A stretch of DNA of 14,700 nt from DASSWG01 sp041689995 (GTDB lineage: Bacteria > Bacteroidota > Bacteroidia > Flavobacteriales > Flavobacteriaceae), in NCBI GenBank assembly GCA_041689995.1, contig JBDNFD010000037.1, positions 1-14,700 on the forward strand. The letters run 5' to 3'. Position numbers and translations under genes: made by a program. Below, piece after piece: positions 1-7,082 of the stretch (positions are counted from its first letter, which is position 1; each line of letters starts with the position of its first letter). The notes beneath the pieces were generated by a model. It was given only the letters and a program-made list of their open reading frames with translations. It was not told the DNA's origin and ran no database searches.

Positions 1-117
1 GAAAAACTAATAGAATCAATTGATATTGAATGGATTACTTGCAGGATAATAGCAAATATGGAAGATTTTGGTTTTCTAACAAATACGCATGATTTTAAAT
101 ATCAAGCCGTTACGTAA
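1..117 (+). CDS. 3' end of an unrecognised protein gene (partial)
   Basis: An open frame runs from the first base of the window to a TAA stop at 115-117, giving at least 38 residues and ending in NTHDFKYQAVT. There is no start codon in the window, so the gene begins to the left. The fragment has no motif that I recognise and is too short to place in a family. It reads as an ordinary soluble C-terminus with mixed charged and hydrophobic residues. An open frame of this length can arise by chance in AT-rich DNA, so the call rests only on the frame being open to the edge and on no better gene overlapping it. Confidence 0.45.
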   Translation, partial: EKLIESIDIEWITCRIIANMEDFGFLTNTHDFKYQAVT

Positions 118-252
118 AATTATGTTAGTGCGAAACTTGAGATAGTTATAATTTTAAAGATGGATACTGCGATCACGTACAAGCTTCTTAATATACAATT
201 ATAACTTGTTTGAAAAAGAATTTTTCATAATATTAAGTATTTAGTTCACCTA

Positions 253-309
253 CTCCCTTTCAGGGCTTTTCGGCTACCTCTCTCCCGATGCCTCGGGATT
301 GTCGCACAA
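253..309. repeat. cluster of three short hairpins, possible repeat remnant
   Basis: Three small inverted repeats follow one another in a locally GC-rich patch: CCCT/AGGG (255-258 with 262-265), TCCCGA/TCGGGA (283-288 with 293-298, loop TGCC) and TTGT/ACAA (299-302 with 306-309). On the - strand the patch contains GCCCTGAAAGGG, which resembles, from memory, short palindromic elements scattered between Bacteroidota genes. No T-run follows any stem, so these are not typical terminators. A remnant of a dispersed intergenic repeat is the best guess, and it cannot be confirmed from a single copy. Confidence 0.3.
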
Positions 310-804
310 CAAATATAAAGTCAAAAGAAAAGAAAAGAAAAATTTCATCAAAACCTATGGCTTTCGAACATTTACAATACGATTTAAACATAAAACGTTC
401 TATTTGTGAAAAATATTTTATGGAAATACACGAATGCATCAAAGATTTCGTGAAGATAAGCATTTTTCGCAACCATGCAGAAAAACTCACTGAGCTGTTG
501 GGAAGCCTTGGGGAACGGAAAGCAAAGCGGATTATCTATTGACGGGGATATGGATTTATTGGAAATCGAAAAATTTGACCAGATGATCATCATGAAACTA
601 TACAAGTTTATGGAAGAAAATAATCTTTGATCGCCAATATTCTTTTTTGATTGAACTTATAAAAGCTATTCATTGACACCAAAATTATTGCCCCTGCTTT
701 CTATCGGATTTTGTAGGAACTTTCCTTTCTCTCTTCCCTCAAAAATACAAAACAAATTTTTCCGATTTTTCACCGAGATTTCCCCCAAAAATTGTCTTTT
801 ATAG

Positions 805-812
805 TATATTTG
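805..812 (+). promoter_or_regulatory. Bacteroidota-type -7 promoter box before the dehydrogenase gene
   Basis: TATATTTG matches the Bacteroidota -7 consensus TAnnTTTG and lies 31 bases before the ATG at 844, implying a short leader. No clear TTG-type -33 element is found at the usual spacing of about 19-21 bases, so the promoter call rests on the -7 box alone. Confidence 0.5.
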
Positions 813-843
813 TGAACCCAAACAAAAAATTGGAAAATATTCA

Positions 844-2070
844 ATGAAAGATCTTCTTCAACGCTATGAGAACAAGCAGCCCGAAATAATATTTAACTGG
901 AAAGACCCCGAAACCGAAGCTGAAGGTTGGACGGTCATCAACTCTTTAAGGGGCGGAGCTGCTGGCGGCGGAACCCGAATGCGTGAAGGACTTGACATGA
1001 ACGAGGTTTTGTCGTTGGCAAAAACCATGGAAGTGAAATTCACCGTTTCCGGACCGGCAATCGGAGGCGCAAAATCAGGCATTAATTTCAACCCAAAAGA
1101 TCCACGAAAAAAAGGCGTTTTGGAACGTTGGTTCAAAGCAGTTTCGCCTTTGTTGAAAAATTATTACGGCACCGGCGGCGATATGAACGTGGACGAAAGC
1201 CTTGAAGTAATTCCCATCACAGAAAATTATGGTATCTGGCATCCACAAGAAGGTGTTTTTACCGGCCATTTTCAGCCCACGGAAGGAGAAAAAATCAACC
1301 GGATTGGCCAATTGCGCCACGGCGTGATAAAAGTAATTGAAAGCGTAGACTATTCCCCCGATGTTTCCCATAAATTTTCCGTGGCAGATATGATCACCGG
1401 ATTTGGTGTTGCTCAAGCCGTTCGCCATTATTACGATATTTACGGGGGAAACATTCAGGGAAAACGCGCCGTAGTTCAAGGTTTTGGAAATGTGGGCTCC
1501 GCAGCGGCTTATTATTTGGCACAAATGGGCGCAAAAATAGTGGGCCTCATCGACCGTGATGGAGGTTTGATAAAAGAGGAAGGTTTTTCATTTGAGGAAA
1601 TAAAAGAATTGTTTCTCAAGAAAACAGGAAATACCCTTGCCGCTAAAAATTTGATCCCTTTTGACGAAATAAACGAAAAAATTTGGAAATTGGATGCTGA
1701 AATTTTTGCGCCATGTGCTGCTTCCCGATTGATTGCAAAAGATCAAATTGCAACAATGATCAACAATAAGTTGGAAGTCGTTTCCTGTGGGGCAAACGTT
1801 CCATTTGCAGATAAGGAAATCTTTTTCGGGCCCATTATGGAGCAAACCGATGAACGCATCAGCTTGATCCCAGATTTTATTTCGAATTGCGGAATGGCTC
1901 GGGTTTTTGCCTATTTTATGGAAGGAAGGGTGGAAATGACCGACGAAGCAATTTTCGACGATGTTTCCAACACCATCCGAAAAGCTATTCAAAATGCATA
2001 TGACCGAAATAATTCTAAAAATAATATCAGTAAAACAGCTTTTGAAATCGCACTGAAACAACTTGTTTAA
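844..2070 (+). CDS. Glu/Leu/Phe/Val family amino-acid dehydrogenase
   Basis: This 408-residue cytoplasmic enzyme should catalyse reversible oxidative deamination of an amino acid to a 2-oxo acid and ammonia with NAD(P). The N-terminal dimerisation/substrate domain carries GGGTRMREG near residues 41-49, a substrate lysine at K65 (MEVK), the catalytic lysine K77 in GGAKSGI, and an aspartate D113 in YGTGGDM. These align with the two Lys and the Asp essential in glutamate and leucine dehydrogenases. The Rossmann domain has GFGNVG at 203-208 and an acidic end of beta-2 (LIDRDGG, about 225-231), favouring NAD. The C-terminal half has APCAASRLI and SCGANVPF, where the family has PCA and GAN motifs. 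The catalytic-lysine loop differs from the common GGGKGG, so the substrate (Glu, Leu, Val or Phe) is not certain. It is longer than leucine dehydrogenases (about 365 residues). Probably monocistronic or cotranscribed with nhaD, 94 bases downstream. Confidence 0.9.
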   Translation: MKDLLQRYENKQPEIIFNWKDPETEAEGWTVINSLRGGAAGGGTRMREGLDMNEVLSLAKTMEVKFTVSGPAIGGAKSGINFNPKDPRKKGVLERWFKAVSPLLKNYYGTGGDMNVDESLEVIPITENYGIWHPQEGVFTGHFQPTEGEKINRIGQLRHGVIKVIESVDYSPDVSHKFSVADMITGFGVAQAVRHYYDIYGGNIQGKRAVVQGFGNVGSAAAYYLAQMGAKIVGLIDRDGGLIKEEGFSFEEIKELFLKKTGNTLAAKNLIPFDEINEKIWKLDAEIFAPCAASRLIAKDQIATMINNKLEVVSCGANVPFADKEIFFGPIMEQTDERISLIPDFISNCGMARVFAYFMEGRVEMTDEAIFDDVSNTIRKAIQNAYDRNNSKNNISKTAFEIALKQLV

Positions 2071-2137
2071 CCGCATAAATATGCTGGAATATCTTCTAAG
2101 AATCCTTTATAATTTTAAAATTTTTATTTAAACTTTC

Positions 2138-2158
2138 AATCTCGAACCTGGAATCTCG
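2138..2158 (+). repeat. three heptamer units before nhaD
   Basis: Three consecutive 7-bp units of the form AAYCTSG (AATCTCG, AACCTGG, AATCTCG) end 6 bases before the nhaD ATG. Short heptameric arrays of this kind are, from memory, scattered between genes in flavobacterial genomes. The array is short and imperfect, so chance is not excluded. Confidence 0.4.
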
Positions 2159-2164
2159 ATCGCT

Positions 2165-3541
2165 ATGGAAATTGTAATCATCCTTATATTCATACTTGGT
2201 TATTTGACCATCACTGCAGAACATCCTTTAAATCTGGACAAAACGGTGCCAGCATTAATCATGGCCGCAGTTATGTGGGGATTGTTGGCCGTTGGATTTC
2301 AAGAAGGCTGGTTTAGTGTTGTTAGTGGCGAAGGAACAGTTTTTAATTTTTTAAGTGGGGGCGAAGTCGCTCAAGAAGGTTTTGAGGCAACACTTTTGCA
2401 TCACTTTGGAAAAACCGCGGAGATATTGGTCTTTCTAATTGGCGCGATGACCATTGTTGAAATTATTGATTTGCACCAAGGCTTTGAAGTAATTAAAGCA
2501 TGGATCACTACCACCAATAAACGTAAATTGTTATGGATTATAGGTGTGATCGGCTTTTTTCTTTCCGCCGTGATCGATAACCTGACCGGCACCATTGTAT
2601 TGATAACCGTCATACGAAAACTGATTCCCGAAAGACAAGATCGAATTTGGTATGCTTCTTTAATCATTATCGCTGCAAATGCCGGTGGCACCTGGTCTCC
2701 GATTGGTGATGTGACCACCACCATGTTATGGATTGCGAACAAAATTACATCCATGAACTTGATTTCACAAATTATTATTCCCGCATTAGTTTGTTTTATA
2801 GTTCCCTTCGGCATTGCTTCATTTATGCCCATATTTAAAGGAAATATTTCCTCGGCAATCATAAAGAAGGAAAATGCAAATGAACTCTTGAGCAGTCGAA
2901 CAATGCTTTTCTTGGGAATCGCCTGCATCCTTTCCGTGCCGATCACCAAAACTTTTTTGCATCTACCGCCATATTTGGGAATGATGTTAGCACTCGGTGT
3001 GGTATGGCTCGTATCGGAATACATTCATCCTGAAGAAGATTTTACTGAAGAAAAAAAACATCGTTATTCCGCCCCGAACGCTCTTTCGCGAATCGAATTG
3101 TCCAGTATTTTATTTTTCCTCGGAATTTTAATGGCCGTTGCTGCTTTGGAGGCCATGGTTTTCGGAACAATTAATGGCGAAACCGTGGGTTCTTTGCGCT
3201 ATTTGGCCGAAGTATTACAAAACACCTTTCCAAATCAAGATATTGTGGTGATGATCCTCGGATTAGTTTCCGCAGTGATCGATAACGTGCCGCTGGTAGC
3301 TGCTTCAATGGGAATGTATGACATGTCGGTATATCCAGTCGATTCATTTTTGTGGCATTTTATCGCTTATTCCGCTGGAACGGGAGGAAGCATGCTGATC
3401 ATTGGTTCTGCTGCAGGAGTTGCCGCCATGGGAATGGAAAGAATAGATTTTATTTGGTACCTCAAACATATTTCCTGGCTTGCCTTGATAGGCTTTTTGT
3501 CTGGGGCGGGTACTTTTTTATTCATAAAACATTTTCTTTGA
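2165..3541 (+). CDS. nhaD: NhaD-type Na+/H+ antiporter
   Basis: This 458-residue inner-membrane protein belongs to the NhaD branch of the ion transporter superfamily and should exchange cytoplasmic Na+ (or Li+) for external H+, giving salt tolerance and pH homeostasis. It is hydrophobic almost throughout, with about ten or more membrane segments. The inverted halves each carry a SAVIDN motif, at residues 134-139 (followed by LTGTIV) and 369-374 (followed by VPLVAAS). Each contains an Asp-Asn pair typical of ion-binding sites in this superfamily. The conserved ANAGGTWSPIGDVTT lies at about 171-185 and GTGGSMLIIGSAAG near the C-terminus. The loop around residues 284-305 (HPEEDFTEEKKHRYS) is charged and probably cytoplasmic. 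Length matches NhaD proteins. The start at 2165 places the first membrane helix at residues 2-18. It stands 107 bases before exbB and may or may not be in that operon. Confidence 0.9.
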   Translation: MEIVIILIFILGYLTITAEHPLNLDKTVPALIMAAVMWGLLAVGFQEGWFSVVSGEGTVFNFLSGGEVAQEGFEATLLHHFGKTAEILVFLIGAMTIVEIIDLHQGFEVIKAWITTTNKRKLLWIIGVIGFFLSAVIDNLTGTIVLITVIRKLIPERQDRIWYASLIIIAANAGGTWSPIGDVTTTMLWIANKITSMNLISQIIIPALVCFIVPFGIASFMPIFKGNISSAIIKKENANELLSSRTMLFLGIACILSVPITKTFLHLPPYLGMMLALGVVWLVSEYIHPEEDFTEEKKHRYSAPNALSRIELSSILFFLGILMAVAALEAMVFGTINGETVGSLRYLAEVLQNTFPNQDIVVMILGLVSAVIDNVPLVAASMGMYDMSVYPVDSFLWHFIAYSAGTGGSMLIIGSAAGVAAMGMERIDFIWYLKHISWLALIGFLSGAGTFLFIKHFL

Positions 3542-3648
3542 TCTGATAAAAACAAAATTCAATGAAACGAATATAAAGAGGGACAACCCCAAAATATTCC
3601 ACAATTAAAAACCGCTTAAACCGTTAACTACAAAACAACCTCAACTAT

Positions 3649-4353
3649 ATGCTATCACTCTTTCAACAAGACAGTCTTGCCTTAGCTGCCGGAAATCTAG
3701 ATCCTTTGCTTCAGGAAGAAAAAACACTTTCCCTCTGGAACCTATTTTTCGAAAGTGGCCTTGCCGGTACAATCATCAATATCGTTCTTGCTGTCCTGCT
3801 TTTCATTGCTCTTTATATTTATTTTGAAAGGTGGTTCGCCATAAAAGAAGCTTCAAAAACCGACAAAAATTTCATGTTGCAAATTCGGGACAACGTGGTC
3901 AATGGAAATATTGAAGCGGCAAAAATACGCTGCACCCAAGATAATTCGCCCATTTCGCGATTGACGGCCAAAGGAATTTCCATGATCGGAAGTCCGTTGG
4001 AAGATATTAATACGGCCATCGAAAACGCGGGGCGTTTAGAGGTTTACAAGCTTGAAAATAATGTGAGCACTTTAGCCACAATTTCCGGGGCTGCGCCGAT
4101 GTTGGGATTTTTGGGAACCGTAATTGGTATGGTGATTGCATTCCACGAACTGGCTGTTAGCGGCGGACAAGCAGAGATGGGACTTTTGGCACAGGGAATT
4201 TATACCGCCATGACCACTACGGTAGCCGGGTTAATTGTGGGAATTGTAGCCTATATCTGTTATAATCATTTGGTAGCCAAAACGGACAAAGTTGTTCATC
4301 AAATGGAGGCAAATACAGTAGATTTTCTAGATCTTTTAAACGAGCCAGCCTAA
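3649..4353 (+). CDS. exbB: ExbB/TolQ/MotA-family proton channel subunit
   Basis: This 234-residue inner-membrane protein is the pentamer-forming channel subunit that, with ExbD, converts proton-motive force into movement of TonB. Membrane segments lie at about residues 38-60, 143-167 and 183-207, with the large cytoplasmic loop between the first two, as in ExbB/TolQ. The second helix carries the signature GFLGTVIGM (Thr157) and the third TTTVAGLIVGIVA (Thr191), where the family has conserved pore threonines. The first 35 residues form an extra N-terminal segment outside the membrane. exbD starts 1 nt after its stop, and tonB and folC follow, which fits an ExbB/ExbD/TonB set rather than TolQ or flagellar MotA. 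No promoter box is obvious in the 107 bases upstream. Confidence 0.88.
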   Translation: MLSLFQQDSLALAAGNLDPLLQEEKTLSLWNLFFESGLAGTIINIVLAVLLFIALYIYFERWFAIKEASKTDKNFMLQIRDNVVNGNIEAAKIRCTQDNSPISRLTAKGISMIGSPLEDINTAIENAGRLEVYKLENNVSTLATISGAAPMLGFLGTVIGMVIAFHELAVSGGQAEMGLLAQGIYTAMTTTVAGLIVGIVAYICYNHLVAKTDKVVHQMEANTVDFLDLLNEPA

Positions 4354-4354
4354 T

Positions 4355-4747
4355 ATGAATTTAAAAGGTAGAAATAAAATAAGCGCTACGTTCAGCATGG
4401 CTTCCATGACGGATATCGTCTTTTTATTGCTGATATTCTTCATGCTCACTTCGCCCGCAATCACTCCCGAAGCATTGGATCTTATACTTCCGAAGGCCAG
4501 CGGCAAGACAACCAATGTGCAGAACGTTTCGGTTTCCATTACCAAAAATATGGAAGTATATGTCGATTCTAAAAAAGTAAATTTCAATAGTCTGGAAAGT
4601 ATTTTAAAATCAAAATTAGCTGGCATTGAAAATGCGACGATCATTTTGAGAGCTGAACGCAGCGTGCCGCTCGAAAAAGTGGTGAGTGTTATGGACATCG
4701 CCAATCGCAATAAATTCAAAATGGTTTTGGCGGTGAAACCAAAATAA
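4355..4747 (+). CDS. exbD: ExbD/TolR-family proton channel subunit
   Basis: This 130-residue protein has the ExbD/TolR plan: a short cytoplasmic N-terminus, one membrane helix at about residues 18-36, and a periplasmic domain to the end. The helix starts with SMTDIVFLLLIFFML, in which Asp20 is the conserved proton-carrying aspartate of the family. The periplasmic part has beta-strand/helix alternation (VSVSITKNMEVYVDSKKV and AERSVPLEKVVSVMDIA), as in known ExbD domains. It begins 1 nt after the exbB stop, so translation is probably coupled and the two subunits made together. Length is slightly below the 135-145 typical of ExbD. With tonB downstream, an ExbD role is more likely than TolR. Confidence 0.88.
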   Translation: MNLKGRNKISATFSMASMTDIVFLLLIFFMLTSPAITPEALDLILPKASGKTTNVQNVSVSITKNMEVYVDSKKVNFNSLESILKSKLAGIENATIILRAERSVPLEKVVSVMDIANRNKFKMVLAVKPK

Positions 4748-4825
4748 ACTATATATTCGAATAAATTCGAAGCACACTCAAATTCAACAATTTAACACAA
4801 CTACTATTCACTAGTTTCTTGGAAA

Positions 4826-5629
4826 ATGGCAATCTTTAAATCCAAACACGAAAAAAAATCGATGACGATCACGGTCGCATTGTATGTTATTTTGTTGTTG
4901 ATCCTGTTTTTGTTTGGATTCAACTATTTAGATCCGCCACTGGAAAAAGGAATTGCGATAAATTTCGGAACTTCCGCAGTTGGTTCTGGAGACCAAAATT
5001 CAACAGAAACCGTGAAAACCGCCCCTGCAGAAGTTACGCCTCCGCCGGAACCCATTAAAGAAACTTCTATAAATTCGGAAGAAGTCATTACCCAAGAAAC
5101 CGAGGAAGCACCGATCATTGAAAAAAAGAAAGAAGTAAAACCCACTCCCGAAGTCGAAAAACCAATAAAAAAAACAGAACCCAAACCAGACAAAGAAACG
5201 TCCAAGGCATTGGAAAACCTCATCAACGGTTCAGAAAAAGATGGCATCGGCACAAAAGGCGACGGAAATGACAAACAAGGCGGCAACAAAGGAGATCCGG
5301 ATGGCACTTTGGATGCACAATCCTATTATGGAAGTGGAAAAGGATTGGATGGTGATGGCAATTATCGGTTAGGTGGAAGAAAAGCTCTAAACAAACAAAC
5401 TTTTGTCCAAGATTGCAACCAAGCGGGGATTGTGGTGGTAAGAATAGAAGTTGATCGGCAAGGGAATGTCACCCGCGCTATTCCTGGAGTAAAAGGAACA
5501 ACCAACTCTGATCCCTGTCTTACGGGGCCGGCAAAACGTGCCGCCCTGGCCACAAAATTCAATAGTGATTCTGATGCACCCATCAAGCAAATAGGAACTA
5601 TTATTTACGAATTCAAACTATCCGAATGA
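4826..5629 (+). CDS. tonB: TonB-like energy transducer
   Basis: This 267-residue protein has the TonB layout. A basic N-terminus is followed by one membrane anchor at about residues 13-33, then a Pro/Glu/Lys-rich periplasmic linker at about 66-125, a Gly/Asp-rich stretch at 139-180, and a C-terminal domain at about 185-267. It should carry energy from ExbB-ExbD to TonB-dependent outer-membrane transporters. The C-terminal domain contains GIVVVRIEVDRQGNVTRA and ends GTIIYEFKLSE, matching the strand-turn-strand and final strand of TonB C-terminal domains. Two cysteines, C197 and C231, lie within this domain and could form a disulfide in the periplasm. The gene lies 78 bases after exbD and its stop overlaps the folC start. 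Bacteroidota usually encode several TonB paralogues, so which receptors it serves is unknown. Confidence 0.85.
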   Translation: MAIFKSKHEKKSMTITVALYVILLLILFLFGFNYLDPPLEKGIAINFGTSAVGSGDQNSTETVKTAPAEVTPPPEPIKETSINSEEVITQETEEAPIIEKKKEVKPTPEVEKPIKKTEPKPDKETSKALENLINGSEKDGIGTKGDGNDKQGGNKGDPDGTLDAQSYYGSGKGLDGDGNYRLGGRKALNKQTFVQDCNQAGIVVVRIEVDRQGNVTRAIPGVKGTTNSDPCLTGPAKRAALATKFNSDSDAPIKQIGTIIYEFKLSE

Positions 5630-6846
5630 CCTATAGCGAGACCTTGGAATGGATGTTTGAGCAATTGCCAATGTATCAACGACAAGGGAAATCTGCATTT
5701 AAAAAGAATCTTACCAACATCCAATTATTTGCAAAAAAGCTGGGAAATCCGCAGGATAAATTCAAAAGTATCCATGTTGCCGGCACCAATGGGAAAGGTT
5801 CGGTTAGCCATATGCTCGCATCGGTTTTTCAGGAAGCCGGCTACAAAACTGGTTTATACACCTCGCCTCATCTAAAGGATTTTCGGGAACGTATCAAGAT
5901 AAATGGGGAAAAAATATCACAAAAAGCCGTCATCCAATTTATTGCGGAACAAAAAGAATTTTTGGAAGAACACCGACTTTCATTTTTCGAAATGACGGTG
6001 GGAATGTGTTTCGATTATTTTGCGAAAGTAGAAGTTGATATCGCAATAATAGAAGTAGGTCTCGGCGGAAGATTGGATTCCACGAATATTATTTCCCCTG
6101 AAATTTCGATCATAACAAATATCGGAAAAGATCACACTCAGTTTTTAGGAAATACCCTTGCAGAAATCGCAGGTGAAAAAGCCGGAATTATCAAATTTAA
6201 AACCCCGGTAGTTATTGGCGAAACCCATCCGGAAATTTCGCCTATTTTTGAAAAAATAGCTACTGAAAAGCAGGCTCCGATTTACTTTGCAGAAACAGAA
6301 AACTTTCCAGAATACAGTTCTGATTTGAAGGGAAACTACCAACAAAAAAACAAACAAACCCTTCTCCAAACCATTACAATTGCACGCAGAATGGGATGGG
6401 ACATTTCTGAAAAGAATTTATTCGAAGGTTTGAATAAGGTTGTGAAAAACACCAATTTGCGTGGCAGATGGGAAACTTTGCGCGAAAAAGACCCGAAAAT
6501 AATCTGTGACACCGCACATAATCAAGAAGGTTTAAAATATGTTCTGCAACAACTTTCCCAAGAAAAATATTCAAATTTACATATTGTTATGGGAGTTGTA
6601 AATGACAAAAAATTAGCGAGCATTTTGCCTCTTTTTCCTACAAATGCCCAGTATTATTTTTGTTCACCCAATATTCCCAGAGGTTTAAATGCGGAATTAC
6701 TAAGGCAAGAAGCAATCGCTTTTAAACTAAGAGGAGCGTGTTATTCTTCTGTTTCAGCAGCCTATTCTGCTGCACTCAAAAATGCCGGAAAGCACGATTT
6801 AATATTTATTGGTGGCAGCACATTTACGGTGGCAGAAATAATCTGA
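5626..6846 (+). CDS. folC: bifunctional folylpolyglutamate synthase / dihydrofolate synthase
   Basis: This cytoplasmic 406-residue enzyme of the Mur ligase superfamily adds glutamate to dihydropteroate and to folates, using ATP, in folate synthesis and retention. The ATP-binding loop GTNGKGS is at residues 53-59, followed by TGLYTSPHL. The central domain has IIEVGLGGRLDSTNI and DHTQFLGNTLAEIAGEKAGI. The last also carries the lysine region carbamylated in the superfamily. The C-terminal domain has GRWE and ICDTAHNQEG (Asp295, His298), the FolC signature. Length matches the family (400-430). Its ATG overlaps the tonB stop in an ATGA arrangement, indicating translational coupling, although the link between folate synthesis and TonB seems positional rather than functional. 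A poly-T run follows the stop without a hairpin. Confidence 0.93.
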   Translation: MTYSETLEWMFEQLPMYQRQGKSAFKKNLTNIQLFAKKLGNPQDKFKSIHVAGTNGKGSVSHMLASVFQEAGYKTGLYTSPHLKDFRERIKINGEKISQKAVIQFIAEQKEFLEEHRLSFFEMTVGMCFDYFAKVEVDIAIIEVGLGGRLDSTNIISPEISIITNIGKDHTQFLGNTLAEIAGEKAGIIKFKTPVVIGETHPEISPIFEKIATEKQAPIYFAETENFPEYSSDLKGNYQQKNKQTLLQTITIARRMGWDISEKNLFEGLNKVVKNTNLRGRWETLREKDPKIICDTAHNQEGLKYVLQQLSQEKYSNLHIVMGVVNDKKLASILPLFPTNAQYYFCSPNIPRGLNAELLRQEAIAFKLRGACYSSVSAAYSAALKNAGKHDLIFIGGSTFTVAEII

Positions 6847-6862
6847 TTTTTTTGTAAAATAT

Positions 6863-6892
6863 TTTGTAAAGTTGGAATTTAGCGTATATTTG
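6863..6892 (+). promoter_or_regulatory. Bacteroidota-type promoter of the first tRNA-Val gene
   Basis: A TTTG element (6863-6866) and a perfect -7 box TATATTTG (6885-6892) are separated by 18 bases, close to the Bacteroidota consensus TTTG...TAnnTTTG. Transcription would start near 6899, about 13 bases before the mature 5' end of the tRNA. Confidence 0.7.
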
Positions 6893-6911
6893 CAGCCTCA
6901 TTATACGGGAA

Positions 6912-6986
6912 GGGCAATTAGCTCAGCTGGTTCAGAGCACCTCGTTTACACCGAGGGGGTCGGGGGTTCGAACCCCTCATTGCCCA
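6912..6986 (+). tRNA. tRNA-Val (anticodon TAC)
   Basis: A complete cloverleaf folds here. The acceptor GGGCAAT (6912-6918) pairs with ATTGCCC (6979-6985), the D stem GCTC pairs with GAGC, and the anticodon stem CCTCG (6940-6944) pairs with CGAGG (6952-6956). The T stem GGGGG (6962-6966) pairs with CCCTC (6974-6978) with one G-U pair, around the loop TTCGAAC. The 7-base anticodon loop TTTACAC gives anticodon TAC (6947-6949), which reads GUA and other GUN valine codons. Position 33 is the normal U. The discriminator is A6986 and CCA is not encoded, so the end is added after processing. Confidence 0.97.
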
Positions 6987-6994
6987 CAAAATCG

Positions 6995-7028
6995 AAACCC
7001 AATTGTTTTAAAGAACATTGGGTTTTTT
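6995..7028 (+). terminator. intrinsic terminator of the first tRNA-Val gene
   Basis: AAACCCAAT (6995-7003) pairs with ATTGGGTTT (7017-7025) as a 9-bp stem with a 13-base loop, and the stem runs into a T tract (7023-7028). The stem has only three G-C pairs, so termination may be moderate. It begins 8 bases after the tRNA end. Confidence 0.65.
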
Positions 7029-7058
7029 GATTTTAATCCAAGAATATTTTTAAATTTG
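7027..7058 (+). promoter_or_regulatory. probable promoter of the second tRNA-Val gene
   Basis: A -7 box TAAATTTG (7051-7058) matches TAnnTTTG and lies 24 bases before the second tRNA. A TTG (7027-7029) lies 21 bases upstream, at the end of the preceding terminator T tract, and could act as the -33 element. Separate transcription of the two tRNAs fits the terminator between them. Confidence 0.5.
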
Positions 7059-7082
7059 AACTTTCAATTTTTTCCCAAAGTA

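Larger units (their letters stand above)
118..843. other. gene-poor AT-rich stretch with short doubtful ORFs
   Basis: No recognisable gene lies in these 726 bases. Two overlapping small + strand frames are open: 357-542 (61 codons from the ATG at 357, extendable upstream to an ATG at 288) and 475-630 (51 codons, ending KFMEENNL). They overlap in different frames, and a single frameshift between about 475 and 542 would join them into one product of roughly 90 residues, so a decayed small gene is possible. Neither resembles a family I know. Antisense frames here look like chance openings. A cluster of short GC-rich hairpins sits at 253-309, and the last 40 bases carry the promoter box for the dehydrogenase gene. 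Confidence 0.5.

Noticed and set aside
211..227. Hairpin TGAAAAA/TTTTTCA with a 3-base loop as a terminator for the gene ending at 117
   Set aside because: It has a single G-C pair at its base, is 94 bases past the stop and has no T run after it; likely chance in AT-rich DNA.
1075..1524. Antisense frame of 149 codons inside the dehydrogenase gene
   Set aside because: The + strand encodes a clear dehydrogenase with intact catalytic and NAD motifs; the antisense product is Phe/Asn/His-rich and featureless.
2401..3024. Antisense frame of 207 codons inside nhaD
   Set aside because: Codon pattern follows from the hydrophobic sense protein; the sense frame is a clear antiporter with both SAVIDN motifs.
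3352..3546. Overlapping + strand frame at the end of nhaD
   Set aside because: It is a shadow of the nhaD 3' end in another frame, without any start context or recognisable sequence.
4756..4771. Two TTCGAA sites separated by four bases between exbD and tonB
   Set aside because: TTCGAA is self-complementary and common in this base composition; no conserved partner or T tract, and it lies inside a probable operon.
6850..6870. Direct repeat TTTTGTAAA twice after folC
   Set aside because: Low-complexity AT-rich DNA; the second copy is explained by the -33 element of the tRNA promoter.
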